Shown one piece after another: positions 6,548 through 13,628 of a stretch of 14,192 bases of DNA (positions are counted from its first letter, which is position 1; each line of letters opens with the position of its first letter). Made by a program: the position numbers and the translations under genes. The notes below the pieces were generated by a model. It worked only from the letters and a program-made list of their open reading frames with translations, searched no databases and was not told where the DNA came from. Source of the stretch: Planctomycetota bacterium (GTDB lineage Bacteria > Planctomycetota > SZUA-567 > H5-PLA8). The stretch covers positions 1 through 14,192 of the forward strand of contig JANXLS010000973.1 in assembly GCA_025355035.1 (NCBI GenBank), read 5' to 3'.

Positions 6548-7672
6548 ATGATGGCGAGCCGCGAAAAGAAGCGCGCGTATGAAGGCAAGATTGCCGGCGC
6601 GGCGAAGAGGGTTGCGGCACCGTCGATTCCCTTCTGGCCGCGCAATCCGAAGAACTACAATCCTGCGATGGGCTTGATCGGCTGCGGCGGGATTACCGAA
6701 AAACATCTGGCGGCGTACAAGGCTGCGGGGTATCGCGTGGTCGCGTTCTGCGATCCGAACGAAGCGCGGGCGAAGGCTCGGCGCTCGCAATTCTATGCCA
6801 AAGCGGACATCTACAGCGAATACCTTGAGCTGCTTGAACGCGACGATATTGAGGTCGTGGACATTGCAACGCATCCGAAGGAGCGCGTGCCCATTATCGC
6901 GGCGGCGCTGTCGATGAAAAAGCATGTGCTGAGCCAGAAGCCGTTTGTCCTGGATCTGCACGACGGCGAGCGATTGTGCACGCTGGCCGATCAGCAAGGT
7001 GTGAAGCTGGCGGTGAATCAGAACGGGCGCTGGGCTCCGCACTTTTCGTATATGCGGCAGGCGATTGAAAAGGGCGTAATCGGTTCGATAAACGCTGCGC
7101 ATTTCGGGGTGCATTGGGACCACAATTGGATTGCCGGAACGCCGTTTGATTCGATCAATCATGTGCTGCTGTATGATTTCGCGATTCATTGGTTTGACAT
7201 GCTGACGTGTTTCATGCGCGGACGGAATCCGCTGTGGGTTAACGCGTCCGTCGCGCACACGAAAACGCAGCGCGCCAAGCCGGGATTGCTGGCTCAGGTG
7301 GCGGTCGAATACGAGAACGCGCAGGCGACGCTGGTCTTTGATGCGGACACCCAATTCGGGCAAATGAATGAAACGTACGTAACGGGCGCGTTGGGTACGT
7401 TGGTCAGCACGGGGCGGAATTTGACGAAGCAACGCGTGACGTTGCACACGAAAAAAGGCATCGCGCGTCCGGCTCTGAAAGGCACGTGGTTCAAACAGGG
7501 TTTTCACGGTACAATGGCGGAGTTGTTGCGATCGATTGAAGAGAAACGCGAGCCGTCGAACAACGCGCGCGAGAATCTGAACAGCCTGGCGCTGTGCTTT
7601 GCGGCGATCGCCAGCGCGGAGATGAAATCGCCTGTCGTTCCCGGGTCAGTCACGCGATTGGATTCGCATTGA
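6548..7672 (+). CDS. Gfo/Idh/MocA-family NAD(P)-dependent oxidoreductase
   Basis: The product has 374 residues. The start at ATG 6548 has AGGA seven bases upstream; the second ATG follows immediately. After about 40 extra basic N-terminal residues, the Rossmann fold opens with M-G-L-I-G-C-G-G-I-T (41-50), and C-D-P (68-70) ends strand beta-2. The catalytic-lysine motif, E-K-P in most members, reads Q-K-P-F here (K131). The C-terminal alpha/beta domain includes N-Q-N-G-R-W-A-P-H (157-165) and D-F-A-I-H-W-F-D (210-217) with the usual catalytic-region His and Asp. Relatives oxidise or reduce sugars, inositols and amino-sugar derivatives. There is no Tat or Sec signal, so the enzyme is cytosolic. 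No sugar-utilisation genes are adjacent, so the substrate is unknown. The family call is firm. Confidence 0.93.
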   Translation: MMASREKKRAYEGKIAGAAKRVAAPSIPFWPRNPKNYNPAMGLIGCGGITEKHLAAYKAAGYRVVAFCDPNEARAKARRSQFYAKADIYSEYLELLERDDIEVVDIATHPKERVPIIAAALSMKKHVLSQKPFVLDLHDGERLCTLADQQGVKLAVNQNGRWAPHFSYMRQAIEKGVIGSINAAHFGVHWDHNWIAGTPFDSINHVLLYDFAIHWFDMLTCFMRGRNPLWVNASVAHTKTQRAKPGLLAQVAVEYENAQATLVFDADTQFGQMNETYVTGALGTLVSTGRNLTKQRVTLHTKKGIARPALKGTWFKQGFHGTMAELLRSIEEKREPSNNARENLNSLALCFAAIASAEMKSPVVPGSVTRLDSH

Positions 7673-7726
7673 AGCTGTCAGGCGTTGGAGCGTCGAAGTC
7701 TAGTTAAATCGGAGCCCGAAAACGCG

Positions 7727-8353
7727 GTGAAAAAACGTTGGACCTTTGCGATTGAAATCGTGCTGCTCGTTGCCGTTCTGGCATGGATCGGCAGCTTCGT
7801 TTTGGTCAGGAATCCATATTCGCCACCGAACTCCGTTGCCATCAAAGGGCAACTGAATGGAGCCAAGGACGGCATCGATGTTTATAAAAATGAAAAAGGT
7901 GAGATTCGCTTTCGCGCGGTAACGAAGGATGGAAAGCCGATCGATTACACGGCGGATGATTTCGCCAGGACGTATTATGAGGAGGGCCGTTCGCGGGCGG
8001 GTTGGGAGAAGTTGCTGAACATCTCGTCTCCTGAAGGAGCGGCGTGGGTGTTTCTGGGACTGCTGGGACAAGTGTTGTTTACGGGGCGCATGGTGGTTCA
8101 AATTCTGGCCAGCGAAAAGGAAAAGAAATCGGTTGTCCCGCCGGCGTTTTGGTGGATGAGCCTGGCGGGGGCGACGATGCTGCTGATTTATTTCGGCTGG
8201 CGTCGCGATCCAATTGGTGTGCTCGGGCAATCGTTCGGGTGGTTCATTTATGTACGCAACCTTTATTTGATCTACAACAAACGGGAAGGCGAGAAGCCAG
8301 CGGAGGCGGATCGGGTTGAATTGAAAGCCGTTGTCGCGCAGGAACCGAATTAA
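7727..8353 (+). CDS. Membrane protein with LpxB N-terminal (LABN) domain
   Basis: The product has 208 residues from GTG 7727. A TTG at 7685 would add 14 residues but starts 12 bases after the previous stop and gives an odd charged leader; GTG 7727 gives MKKRWTFAIEIVLLV and has GGAG 12 bases before. A first TM helix (about 7-27) is followed by a soluble segment of about 75 residues, presumably periplasmic. Then come three TM helices (about 105-184) containing W-V-F-L-G-L-L-G-Q, F-T-G-R-M-V-V-Q, W-W-M-S-L-A-G and Q-S-F-G-W-F-I-Y-V-R-N-L. That pattern is the LABN domain, found ahead of some LpxB lipid A disaccharide synthases and as stand-alone proteins beside glycosyltransferases. The extra TM plus soluble segment in front is unusual. 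No lpxB or glycosyltransferase lies nearby. The domain call is good; the biochemical role is unknown. Confidence 0.85.
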   Translation: MKKRWTFAIEIVLLVAVLAWIGSFVLVRNPYSPPNSVAIKGQLNGAKDGIDVYKNEKGEIRFRAVTKDGKPIDYTADDFARTYYEEGRSRAGWEKLLNISSPEGAAWVFLGLLGQVLFTGRMVVQILASEKEKKSVVPPAFWWMSLAGATMLLIYFGWRRDPIGVLGQSFGWFIYVRNLYLIYNKREGEKPAEADRVELKAVVAQEPN

Positions 8354-8403
8354 GACAACCCGCCTAAACCCCGAAAAAAACGAAAGACACGAAGGAATAC
8401 ATT

Positions 8404-8757
8404 ATGCTGAAAACGCCTGCGCAATTGTCAGAAGAAGCTCGCAAAGTCATTCCGGAAGTGACGGTTGCCGATGTGGCTCCGACCGGCCAGCGACCGTTCC
8501 TGCTGTTGGACGTTCGTGAACCGAACGAACAGGCTGCGGGGATGATCCCGGGCGCGATTTCGCTGCCGCGCGGATTGATTGAAATCAGCATCGCCAAAAT
8601 CGTCCAGGACGAAAACGCTCCGATCGTCTGTTACTGCGGCGGCGGAACGCGGAGCCTCTTCGCGGGGCAGCAATTGAAGAACATGGGATTCACGAATGTG
8701 AAGAGCATGGCGGGCGGATTCAAGGCGTGGACGATGGCGGGGAATCCGGTGGGGTAA
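8404..8757 (+). CDS. Single-domain rhodanese-like sulfurtransferase
   Basis: The product has 117 residues, the normal size for one rhodanese domain, and no signal peptide. The start at ATG 8404 has AAGGA seven bases upstream. L-L-L-D-V-R-E-P-N-E (33-42), G-M-I-P-G-A-I-S-L-P-R-G (46-57) and the active-site loop C-G-G-G-T-R-S (78-84, catalytic Cys78) are all present. The end motif V-K-S-M-A-G-G-F-K-A-W (99-109) closes the domain. Such proteins carry persulfide sulfur for thiolation, iron-sulfur or detoxification chemistry. A second Cys two residues before the active one (C76) is a possible resolving thiol. It lies 50 bases after the LABN-domain gene in the same direction. No sulfur-metabolism genes are next to it. 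The call is firm; the acceptor is unknown. Confidence 0.95.
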   Translation: MLKTPAQLSEEARKVIPEVTVADVAPTGQRPFLLLDVREPNEQAAGMIPGAISLPRGLIEISIAKIVQDENAPIVCYCGGGTRSLFAGQQLKNMGFTNVKSMAGGFKAWTMAGNPVG

Positions 8758-8761
8758 CGGC

Positions 8762-8785
8762 GAGCACTGAGTGCCGAGTGCCGAG
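8762..8785. repeat. GAGTGCC heptad repeat
   Basis: Two perfect GAGTGCC units (8769-8775, 8776-8782) are preceded by a degenerate unit GAGCACT (8762-8768), immediately after the rhodanese stop. This is a second 7-base repeat family, distinct from the one upstream of def. Confidence 0.6.
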
Positions 8786-8958
8786 GAACGGCTGGGGATT
8801 TCGTCTGTCTTTTTTGTTTCTATATCTAAACAGTGCGATCAGTAACGTAATCGAATAGACATTAAATGTCGACAAACCAAGAATCTGTCGATTGGAGTTG
8901 CATTTCGGGTGCAAGTCCGTAATTTCTCCCTCATCCCGCGCATGAGTACATGTGTCGG

Positions 8959-8982
8959 TCCTCTCTCCAACAGGAGAGGGGA
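8959..8982. repeat. REP-like palindromic hairpin
   Basis: A 10-bp stem (one G-T pair) joins 8959-8968 and 8973-8982 around the loop AACA, reading TCCTCTCTCC / GGAGAGGGGA. It follows a CTCCCTCATCCCG stretch (8926-8938). This combination resembles the widespread REP/MITE-like intergenic repeats of the CCCTCTCC...GGAGAGGG type. There is no T run, so it is not a typical terminator. Between 8786 and 8958 I see only a small hairpin (8898-8914) and no gene. Confidence 0.5.
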
Positions 8983-9012
8983 AACGGCAACTACGCCGTA
9001 TCCGCATTTCCC

Positions 9013-9040
9013 TTGCCTTCCCAAAATTTCCGAATATAAA
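9013..9040 (+). promoter_or_regulatory. Candidate sigma-70-like promoter of the cobalamin-receptor transcript
   Basis: TTGCCT (9013-9018) and TATAAA (9035-9040) are separated by 16 bases. Transcription would begin about 9047, just upstream of the riboswitch closing stem at 9070. The position is right, but the match is partial. Confidence 0.5.
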
Positions 9041-9069
9041 AGTCGCGATCAAAATAAACAGAAGGTCCT

Positions 9070-9268
9070 ATTCGGTGTGCTCAGTTCCGGGGGGAACGTG
9101 TGCATGAAAAGGGAAAGCGGTGTGAATCCGCTGCGGTGGTCGCCACTGTAACCGGGGACGATCCGTCACACATCCACTGATGCAAGCCACACGCTCAACT
9201 CGCGCGTGTCGCCGATGTCAGGAAGGGTGGCGGGGAGAATGATCCGGAAGCCAGGAAACCTGCCGAAT
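9070..9268 (+). promoter_or_regulatory. Cobalamin (AdoCbl-type) riboswitch
   Basis: The conserved B12-box elements occur in order: AAGGGAAAGCGGTGTGAATC (9109-9128), CGCCACTGTAACCGGGG (9141-9157), the CCACTGATGCAAGCCAC region (9175-9191), AGGAAGGGTGGCGGGG and GCCAGGAAACCTGCC (9250-9264). The closing stem P1 is visible as ATTCGG (9070-9075) pairing with CCGAAT (9263-9268). It heads the transcript of the TonB-dependent receptor that starts at 9411. Corrinoid-bound RNA normally switches the downstream gene off, by hiding the ribosome site or by termination. Confidence 0.96.
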
Positions 9269-9276
9269 TTGGCCTT

Positions 9277-9305
9277 CACGCATTTCCTCGAACCAAGGAA
9301 GCGTG
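9277..9305 (+). promoter_or_regulatory. Possible expression-platform hairpin
   Basis: CACGC (9277-9281) plus TTCCT (9284-9288) pair with AGGAA (9296-9300) plus GCGTG (9301-9305), with a 2-base bulge and a 7-base loop. No T run follows, so it is not an intrinsic terminator. A second hairpin, TTCCGC (9379-9384) / GCGGAA (9392-9397), sits directly against the GAAGG ribosome site at 9398-9402. Control at translation is therefore more likely, but this is inference from the sequence alone. Confidence 0.4.
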
Positions 9306-9410
9306 GAGCGGCTTTGTCCCAATCGTGTGGACGAAGTCTAGCACCCTCCACCACAGGGAATGCGCGTACCCATCAATTTTCCGCCGATCCAGCGGAAGAA
9401 GGGGCTCGCT

Positions 9411-11411
9411 ATGTTGTCTCGTCTCATCGTTGTATTGTTGTTACTGGCCGTATCACTCACCACATTCGCGGAAGAAATCAAACCGGTCGCGCCTGAAAAG
9501 GCGGCGGTTCCAGCGGTTATTCCGCCGAACGAAGGGTCGTCGAAAGACGCGCCGGCCCCGCTGACTCCGGTTGTTGTCAGTGAGCCGATTGTAACGACTG
9601 CTGCGCGTATTCCGGAGCCGATTTCGAGCACCGGGGTCAGCGTTTCCGTGATCGATGGCAAACAAGATCGCGTCATTGAGCAGCACATTCAGCTCGCCGA
9701 TTCGCTGAAGTACACGCCGGGCATAAATGTCAACCAGAGCGGTAAGCAGGGCGACTTTACAACGATGTTCACGCGCGGCGGGAATTCGAATCAGACGCTG
9801 TTTCTCTTCGACGGCTTCAAAGTCAATCGGCAGGGCGGAAACTTTAATCTCGGGCCGATCGATCCGGTCAGCATCGATCGCATTGAAGTGGTGCGCGGAC
9901 CGTCGTCGAGTCTTTATGGAACCGATGCGGTAACGGGCGCGGTGAATGTCATCACAGCGAAAGGCGACGGTCGGCCGGAGTTGACGACGTCGGTTTCGGC
10001 GGGGACGTATGGCACGGATCGCGAAACAATTCAGATGCAGGGAAGCGAGAAGAAATTTTCCTACGACGTGGGCGCGTCACGCGTGCATCGCGATCAGGCG
10101 ACATATGTGAATTCGTCGCTGGATCTGTACAATTTTTCGGGGCGGTTTGATTACGAGATCAACGACAATCATTCGCTGAAATTGGTGGTCCGGGGGCTGG
10201 ATCAGCGCAAAGGATTTTACGAGGATTCTGCCAGCGGGTACGGGCCGGGCGTGGAGATCGCCGATCCGAACGACAAGATTCTCGAACACGATTTGCTTTT
10301 GGGCGTCGAATACAAAGCGCGGCTGCTGCCGATTTGGGACATGACGTTGCGGTTCGGGAGTTATTCGCTGGCGACACACAATGAATCGATCGCACCGAAT
10401 CCGCCGTCGAACTTTGGCGGTTTTTCGCAGGGCACCGGACGCACGTATACAAAGGAAAAGACGCCGCAGGCCGGTTGGCAGAACGACATCACGGCGTTTC
10501 AGGATGAGTGCGGGAACATCAAGGACGTGATCACGCTTGGAGCGGATTTTGAATCGGATCATTTCGATCAGGAAGATTCACAGTTCGGCAACAACGTGGC
10601 GAAGAAGCGCGACACGTGGTCGCTGTATGCGCAGAATCATCTTGAATTGTTTCAGCGCGCGTTCATTACGGGCGGAATCCGGCGCGCTCAGGACGAGCAG
10701 TTCGGGGAATTCACAACAGCACGCGGCGACGCGTCACTGCTCTTTCCGGAGACGGATTCGCGGTTGCACGGTTCGGTTGGCACGGCATTCCGGACGCCGA
10801 GTTTTTTTGAATTCTATTCGGCGTTTGGCAATCCGAATTTGACGCCGGAGAAAAACACTGCATACGATGTGGGCGTCGAACAGCATTTCTGGTGCAAGAA
10901 AATCACGCTGGGAGCGACGTACTTCCACAACCATTTCACGAACCTGATCGACTTTAACAAGTCGTTCAAATTCGACAATCTCCGCACGGCTCAGACGCGC
11001 GGATTTGAATTCAACGCGGAGATCAAGCCGATCGAACAGTTCACGCTGCGCGGGACGAGCACGTTGATGCACACGGAAGACGACAACGGGCAGGCCCTGC
11101 TGCGACGACCCGGCGCGACGTATACGGCTCAGGCGATTGCGCACCCGGTCTGCGGGTTGGATCTGTCGCTGGATCTGATTCACGAAGGCGCACGCGAGGA
11201 TCTCGGTCCGGCGCCGAAGAACGCGTTCGCTCACGTGATCAACAAATCGTTCACGCGCGTGGACGTGGCGGCGAGCTATCGATTCCTGTGCCACTGGCGC
11301 GTCTACGGTCGAGTAGGCAACGCGACGAACGCGCATTATGACGAAGTGAAAACGTTCCCGTCAGCGGGATCGAATTTCCTAGGTGGGTTGGAATTTACCT
11401 GGAAGTTTTAA
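9411..11411 (+). CDS. btuB: BtuB-like TonB-dependent outer-membrane receptor (corrinoid uptake)
   Basis: The start at ATG 9411 is chosen because GAAGGGG lies just upstream and because MLSRLIVVLLLLAVSLTTFA is a clean Sec signal peptide. An ATG at 9360 would bury it behind 17 residues. The mature protein (666-residue precursor) has a Pro-rich linker (about 23-58) and a TonB-box-like segment E-P-I-V-T-T-A-A-R (58-66), similar to the V-V-T-A-N-R region of BtuB. A plug domain (about 66-185) contains V-R-G-P-S-S-S-L-Y-G (161-170). A 22-strand-type barrel follows and ends in a terminal Phe (F-T-W-K-F), the usual signal for outer-membrane assembly. The cobalamin riboswitch upstream points to a corrinoid as substrate. 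No BtuCDF-type ABC genes are in the window, so the inner-membrane step must be encoded elsewhere. Receptor class is firm; B12 specificity rests mainly on the riboswitch. Confidence 0.93.
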   Translation: MLSRLIVVLLLLAVSLTTFAEEIKPVAPEKAAVPAVIPPNEGSSKDAPAPLTPVVVSEPIVTTAARIPEPISSTGVSVSVIDGKQDRVIEQHIQLADSLKYTPGINVNQSGKQGDFTTMFTRGGNSNQTLFLFDGFKVNRQGGNFNLGPIDPVSIDRIEVVRGPSSSLYGTDAVTGAVNVITAKGDGRPELTTSVSAGTYGTDRETIQMQGSEKKFSYDVGASRVHRDQATYVNSSLDLYNFSGRFDYEINDNHSLKLVVRGLDQRKGFYEDSASGYGPGVEIADPNDKILEHDLLLGVEYKARLLPIWDMTLRFGSYSLATHNESIAPNPPSNFGGFSQGTGRTYTKEKTPQAGWQNDITAFQDECGNIKDVITLGADFESDHFDQEDSQFGNNVAKKRDTWSLYAQNHLELFQRAFITGGIRRAQDEQFGEFTTARGDASLLFPETDSRLHGSVGTAFRTPSFFEFYSAFGNPNLTPEKNTAYDVGVEQHFWCKKITLGATYFHNHFTNLIDFNKSFKFDNLRTAQTRGFEFNAEIKPIEQFTLRGTSTLMHTEDDNGQALLRRPGATYTAQAIAHPVCGLDLSLDLIHEGAREDLGPAPKNAFAHVINKSFTRVDVAASYRFLCHWRVYGRVGNATNAHYDEVKTFPSAGSNFLGGLEFTWKF

Positions 11412-11450
11412 CCGCGAGCGCTGATCGTTCCGGCATCACTGTACGCAGAA

Positions 11451-11476
11451 CGGGATTTCGATCCCGCTTTATTTTT
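11451..11476 (+). terminator. Rho-independent terminator after the TonB receptor gene
   Basis: CGGGAT (11451-11456) and ATCCCG (11461-11466) form a perfect 6-bp stem with a stable TTCG tetraloop. A T-rich run CTTTATTTTT follows. It lies 40 bases after the receptor stop and ends ten bases before the convergent esterase gene. Confidence 0.85.
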
Positions 11477-11485
11477 CGACGCGAA

Positions 11486-13006
11486 TTATTCAGTGGCGGG
11501 ACGGAAGCGGAGGGCGACGCGTTCAACGCCGCCGCGCGGGCCTTCAACCGGTTTGTAGCTGGACGTTGCGGCGTCCCAAACGGCTCGGGTCGGGTAGGGA
11601 AAAAGGGGCATCTCGATTGCGGTCTTGGCGTCGCCCGCGCGTTTTCCTGGAAGCGCGTTGGGAGCGGTGCCTTTTTCGCGCCATTCTTTCATGGCATCGA
11701 AAAGGTTCGGGGATTGGTTGATTCCCGGGCCGCCGCCGCCGTGGCCCATGCCGGGGATGATGTAGAATCGCGCGAAGGACTGTGCTTTCTCGAGGCTGCC
11801 GCACTGTTCGATCACGCGCTCGTAATAGTCGAGCGTTGCGTGGTAGGGAACGATGGAGTCGGCGGTGCCGGAGGAGAGGAGGATCTTTCCGCCGCGTTTG
11901 GCGAAGGCGCTGAGGTCCGGATTTTCGGCGTTGAGCCAGGGAGCGAGAGCGGCGGTGTAGGTGTCGAAGTCCGCGCCGAAATTGATGTCGTCGGTTTTCT
12001 TTTCCGCGCCGAAAACCCAATTGAACAAATAGAGATGTCCGTGCGAGGCTTGAATGGAGCTGCCCAGTGGGATGCCGTTGAAGATGCGTTCGCCGGTGAC
12101 GGCGTGATGCGGGCCGTCGAGAAGTTTGCGCAAGGCCTCCGCGTGTTCTTTCGTGAGCGTCGGATCCATCTTTAACGCCAGTGCGATCACGGCTTCAATG
12201 TCCTTGGCGTTGCAGCGCGGGTCGGAGACGAATCGTCCAGCCGCCGTTGGATTTTCGCGCGCGGCCATGTATTGGGTACCAGCGGCGATGACGGCGTCCT
12301 CCTGCGTTTTGGTGAAGGGACATTTCTTCAAAATCTGGTCGTTCCACAAAAAGTAAGCGTGCAGCGGTGTTCGGCAATGCGCGGGAACGGCGGCGACGAT
12401 GCCATCGTAGTCTTCGGGGTATCGTTGTGCTTCCTGGAGCGCCTGTTGCCCCCCGGTCGAACCGCCGTTGAAATACGAATAGTCCGGCGCTTTGCCGTAA
12501 TACGCGGTGACGAATTGTTTGGCGACGACGGTCATGAGGTGTGTGGCGCGGAAGCCAAAATCCTTCCAGACTTCTCGATTGCCGATGCCCGAGTTGGGTG
12601 CCGGATTTGTGCCCATGTCAGTGGTCGCCACGGCAAAACCTGTGGAACACGATCCTGCCAAACCGCTGGGATTGATGCCTCCCGCGGCCCCTCCGTTACC
12701 GAGACCCAAAAAGCGGCCGTTCCATTTCCCTGCGTCCGGCAACCAGATTTCGATGCGAATGTTGGAGCCGGGGGCGGGATGGAGAACCATCTTGATAACG
12801 GTGCGGGGCGGGAGATTGTTTCGAAGCACTTTTCCGTCGGCAGCGGTCAGCGCGGGCGAATCGTCGTGCTTAATTGAGGTGATCGTGGCAGCATCAATTT
12901 TAAGATCTCTGATCGCTGCGAGCGGATCCTCTTTGGACGTCTCGGCGCGGACTGTGGCGCTGGCGAGTGACGCCAGAATGTAAAGCGTGAATAGAATCTT
13001 GTTCAT
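11486..13006 (-). CDS. Secreted tannase/feruloyl-esterase-family alpha/beta hydrolase
   Basis: The product has 506 residues. ATG 13006 has AGGA seven bases upstream. A Sec signal peptide (about 1-21, ending A-T-V-R-A) is visible, so the enzyme is periplasmic or exported. The family pattern is clear: K-W-N-G-R-F-L-G-L-G-N-G-G (94-106), A-V-A-T-T-D-M-G (125-132), the nucleophile loop G-G-S-T-G-G-Q-Q (181-188, Ser183), E-A-Q-R-Y-P-E-D-Y-D-G-I-V-A (192-205), G-T-A-D-S-I-V-P (380-387, Asp383) and P-G-M-G-H-G-G-G-G-P-G (418-428, His422). These enzymes hydrolyse esters of aromatic acids such as gallate or ferulate. In the classic CS-D-HC motif, a Cys precedes the Ser and another follows the His, and the two form a disulfide. 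Here both are Gly (182 and 423), although the triad itself is intact. The gene is convergent with the receptor gene. Family firm; substrate unknown. Confidence 0.92.
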   Translation of the reverse strand: MNKILFTLYILASLASATVRAETSKEDPLAAIRDLKIDAATITSIKHDDSPALTAADGKVLRNNLPPRTVIKMVLHPAPGSNIRIEIWLPDAGKWNGRFLGLGNGGAAGGINPSGLAGSCSTGFAVATTDMGTNPAPNSGIGNREVWKDFGFRATHLMTVVAKQFVTAYYGKAPDYSYFNGGSTGGQQALQEAQRYPEDYDGIVAAVPAHCRTPLHAYFLWNDQILKKCPFTKTQEDAVIAAGTQYMAARENPTAAGRFVSDPRCNAKDIEAVIALALKMDPTLTKEHAEALRKLLDGPHHAVTGERIFNGIPLGSSIQASHGHLYLFNWVFGAEKKTDDINFGADFDTYTAALAPWLNAENPDLSAFAKRGGKILLSSGTADSIVPYHATLDYYERVIEQCGSLEKAQSFARFYIIPGMGHGGGGPGINQSPNLFDAMKEWREKGTAPNALPGKRAGDAKTAIEMPLFPYPTRAVWDAATSSYKPVEGPRGGVERVALRFRPATE

Positions 13007-13073
13007 ATTGATGTCCTGGTTAGCGTTTGCCGAAACAGCTCATTGGCGGCTATCGTTTTCGAAACCAAATACC

Positions 13074-13086
13074 GTATACCATATAC
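13074..13086. promoter_or_regulatory. Short palindrome GTATA-CCA-TATAC upstream of the esterase gene
   Basis: Perfect 5-base arms lie 68-80 bases upstream of the esterase start on the minus strand. It could be an operator, or part of an AT-rich promoter (TATATGGTATAC on the minus strand). Its location is suitable, but such short palindromes occur by chance. Confidence 0.25.
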
Positions 13087-13395
13087 ACTGGCACTCGACG
13101 AAAAGGCGATTTTCATAAGCGGGACCGTGCGCGCTCGACGTAGTTATGGAGTTTGGAGGTGCAAAACGAGCGGCTTCAGCCGGTAAACCTCAAAAGACGA
13201 AGAGTTCCCTTGATTTGGAATTCGAGTTGTTGGTGAGAAGGTGCTCGTTTCCCAGCCGCGACCCGGAAGCCTCAAAATGGCAGTGCTCAAGGCCAGGCTT
13301 GCTGCTGGAACGCGATGTGGTATTTGCGAAACGCGATGCTAACGGGAACCCTGCATGGCGAGACTAGAAGCTTAACAATAAGGGACTGGAGCAAA
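13087..13395. other. Gene-poor interval with inverted repeats; doubtful 73-codon frame
   Basis: There is an open frame at 13146-13367 (+), beginning MEFGGAKRAAS. It has no ribosome site and uses AGG, AGA and TCA codons that the neighbouring genes avoid. No family is recognised, and I do not call it a gene. The stretch also holds a CGGCT-TC-AGCCG palindrome (13171-13182), perfect inverted arms AAACGAGC (13164-13171) and GCTCGTTT (13243-13250), and a direct repeat AACGCGATG (13309-13317, 13330-13338). It could be a non-coding RNA, a decayed element or simple spacer. I see no match to tmRNA, RNase P RNA, SRP RNA or 6S RNA. Confidence 0.3.
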
Positions 13396-13468
13396 TGCGC
13401 CCTGGAGGACTCGAACCTCCGACCCGGTGATTAAGAGTCACCTGCTCTACCAACTGAGCTAAGGACGC
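13396..13468 (-). tRNA. tRNA-Lys (anticodon CTT)
   Basis: The minus strand folds as a complete cloverleaf of 73 bases. The acceptor stem pairs GCGTCCT with AGGGCGC (one G-T pair). The D arm contains AGCTCAGTTGGTAGAGC. The anticodon stem GGTGA/TCACC encloses the loop CTCTTAA, which gives anticodon CTT (codon AAG, Lys). The T arm is GGAGG-TTCGAGT-CCTCC. The discriminator base is A. The 3' CCA is not encoded (TTT follows), so it must be added enzymatically. Confidence 0.96.
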
Positions 13469-13486
13469 TGCTTGAAAGGAGAGAAT

Positions 13487-13514
13487 ACAATACTCAAATG
13501 CGGGGGGATGTCAA
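13487..13514 (-). promoter_or_regulatory. Promoter of tRNA-Lys
   Basis: On the minus strand, a perfect TTGACA (13514-13509) is followed after 16 bases by TATTGT (13492-13487). This places transcription start about a dozen bases before the tRNA 5' end at 13468, which is the expected geometry. Confidence 0.6.
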
Positions 13515-13600
13515 GTCTTTGGCTTCATAATTCTTCACTTTTAAGAGGATTTTTTGGGGTGGGCGAAATGGATTTATCGATTCGATGTCCTTTCGGTGAG

Positions 13601-13628
13601 TTGACGACGGGGCGGTTTGGCGGATAAT
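13601..13628 (+). promoter_or_regulatory. Candidate promoter overlapping the upstream end of xseB
   Basis: TTGACG (13601-13606) and GATAAT (13623-13628) are spaced by 16 bases, each one base from the sigma-70 consensus. If real, transcription begins near 13635, inside the longest xseB frame, so translation must start further in. It is divergent from the tRNA-Lys promoter. Confidence 0.5.

Noticed and set aside
6236..7507. Long minus-strand open frame (423 codons) opposite def and the oxidoreductase gene
   Set aside because: It lies opposite two firmly identified genes. Its protein is Arg/His-rich with no recognisable domain, typical of the antisense frame of GC-rich coding DNA.
8786..8960. 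GTGCAAGTCCG stretch as part of a group II intron or second riboswitch
   Set aside because: Only a short local hairpin (8898-8914) is present. No intron domain or other aptamer core could be found.
13568..13627. 19-codon frame upstream of xseB (MDLSIRCPFGEL...) as a leader peptide
   Set aside because: It begins before the probable xseB promoter, has a poor ribosome site and shows no attenuator-type codon run.
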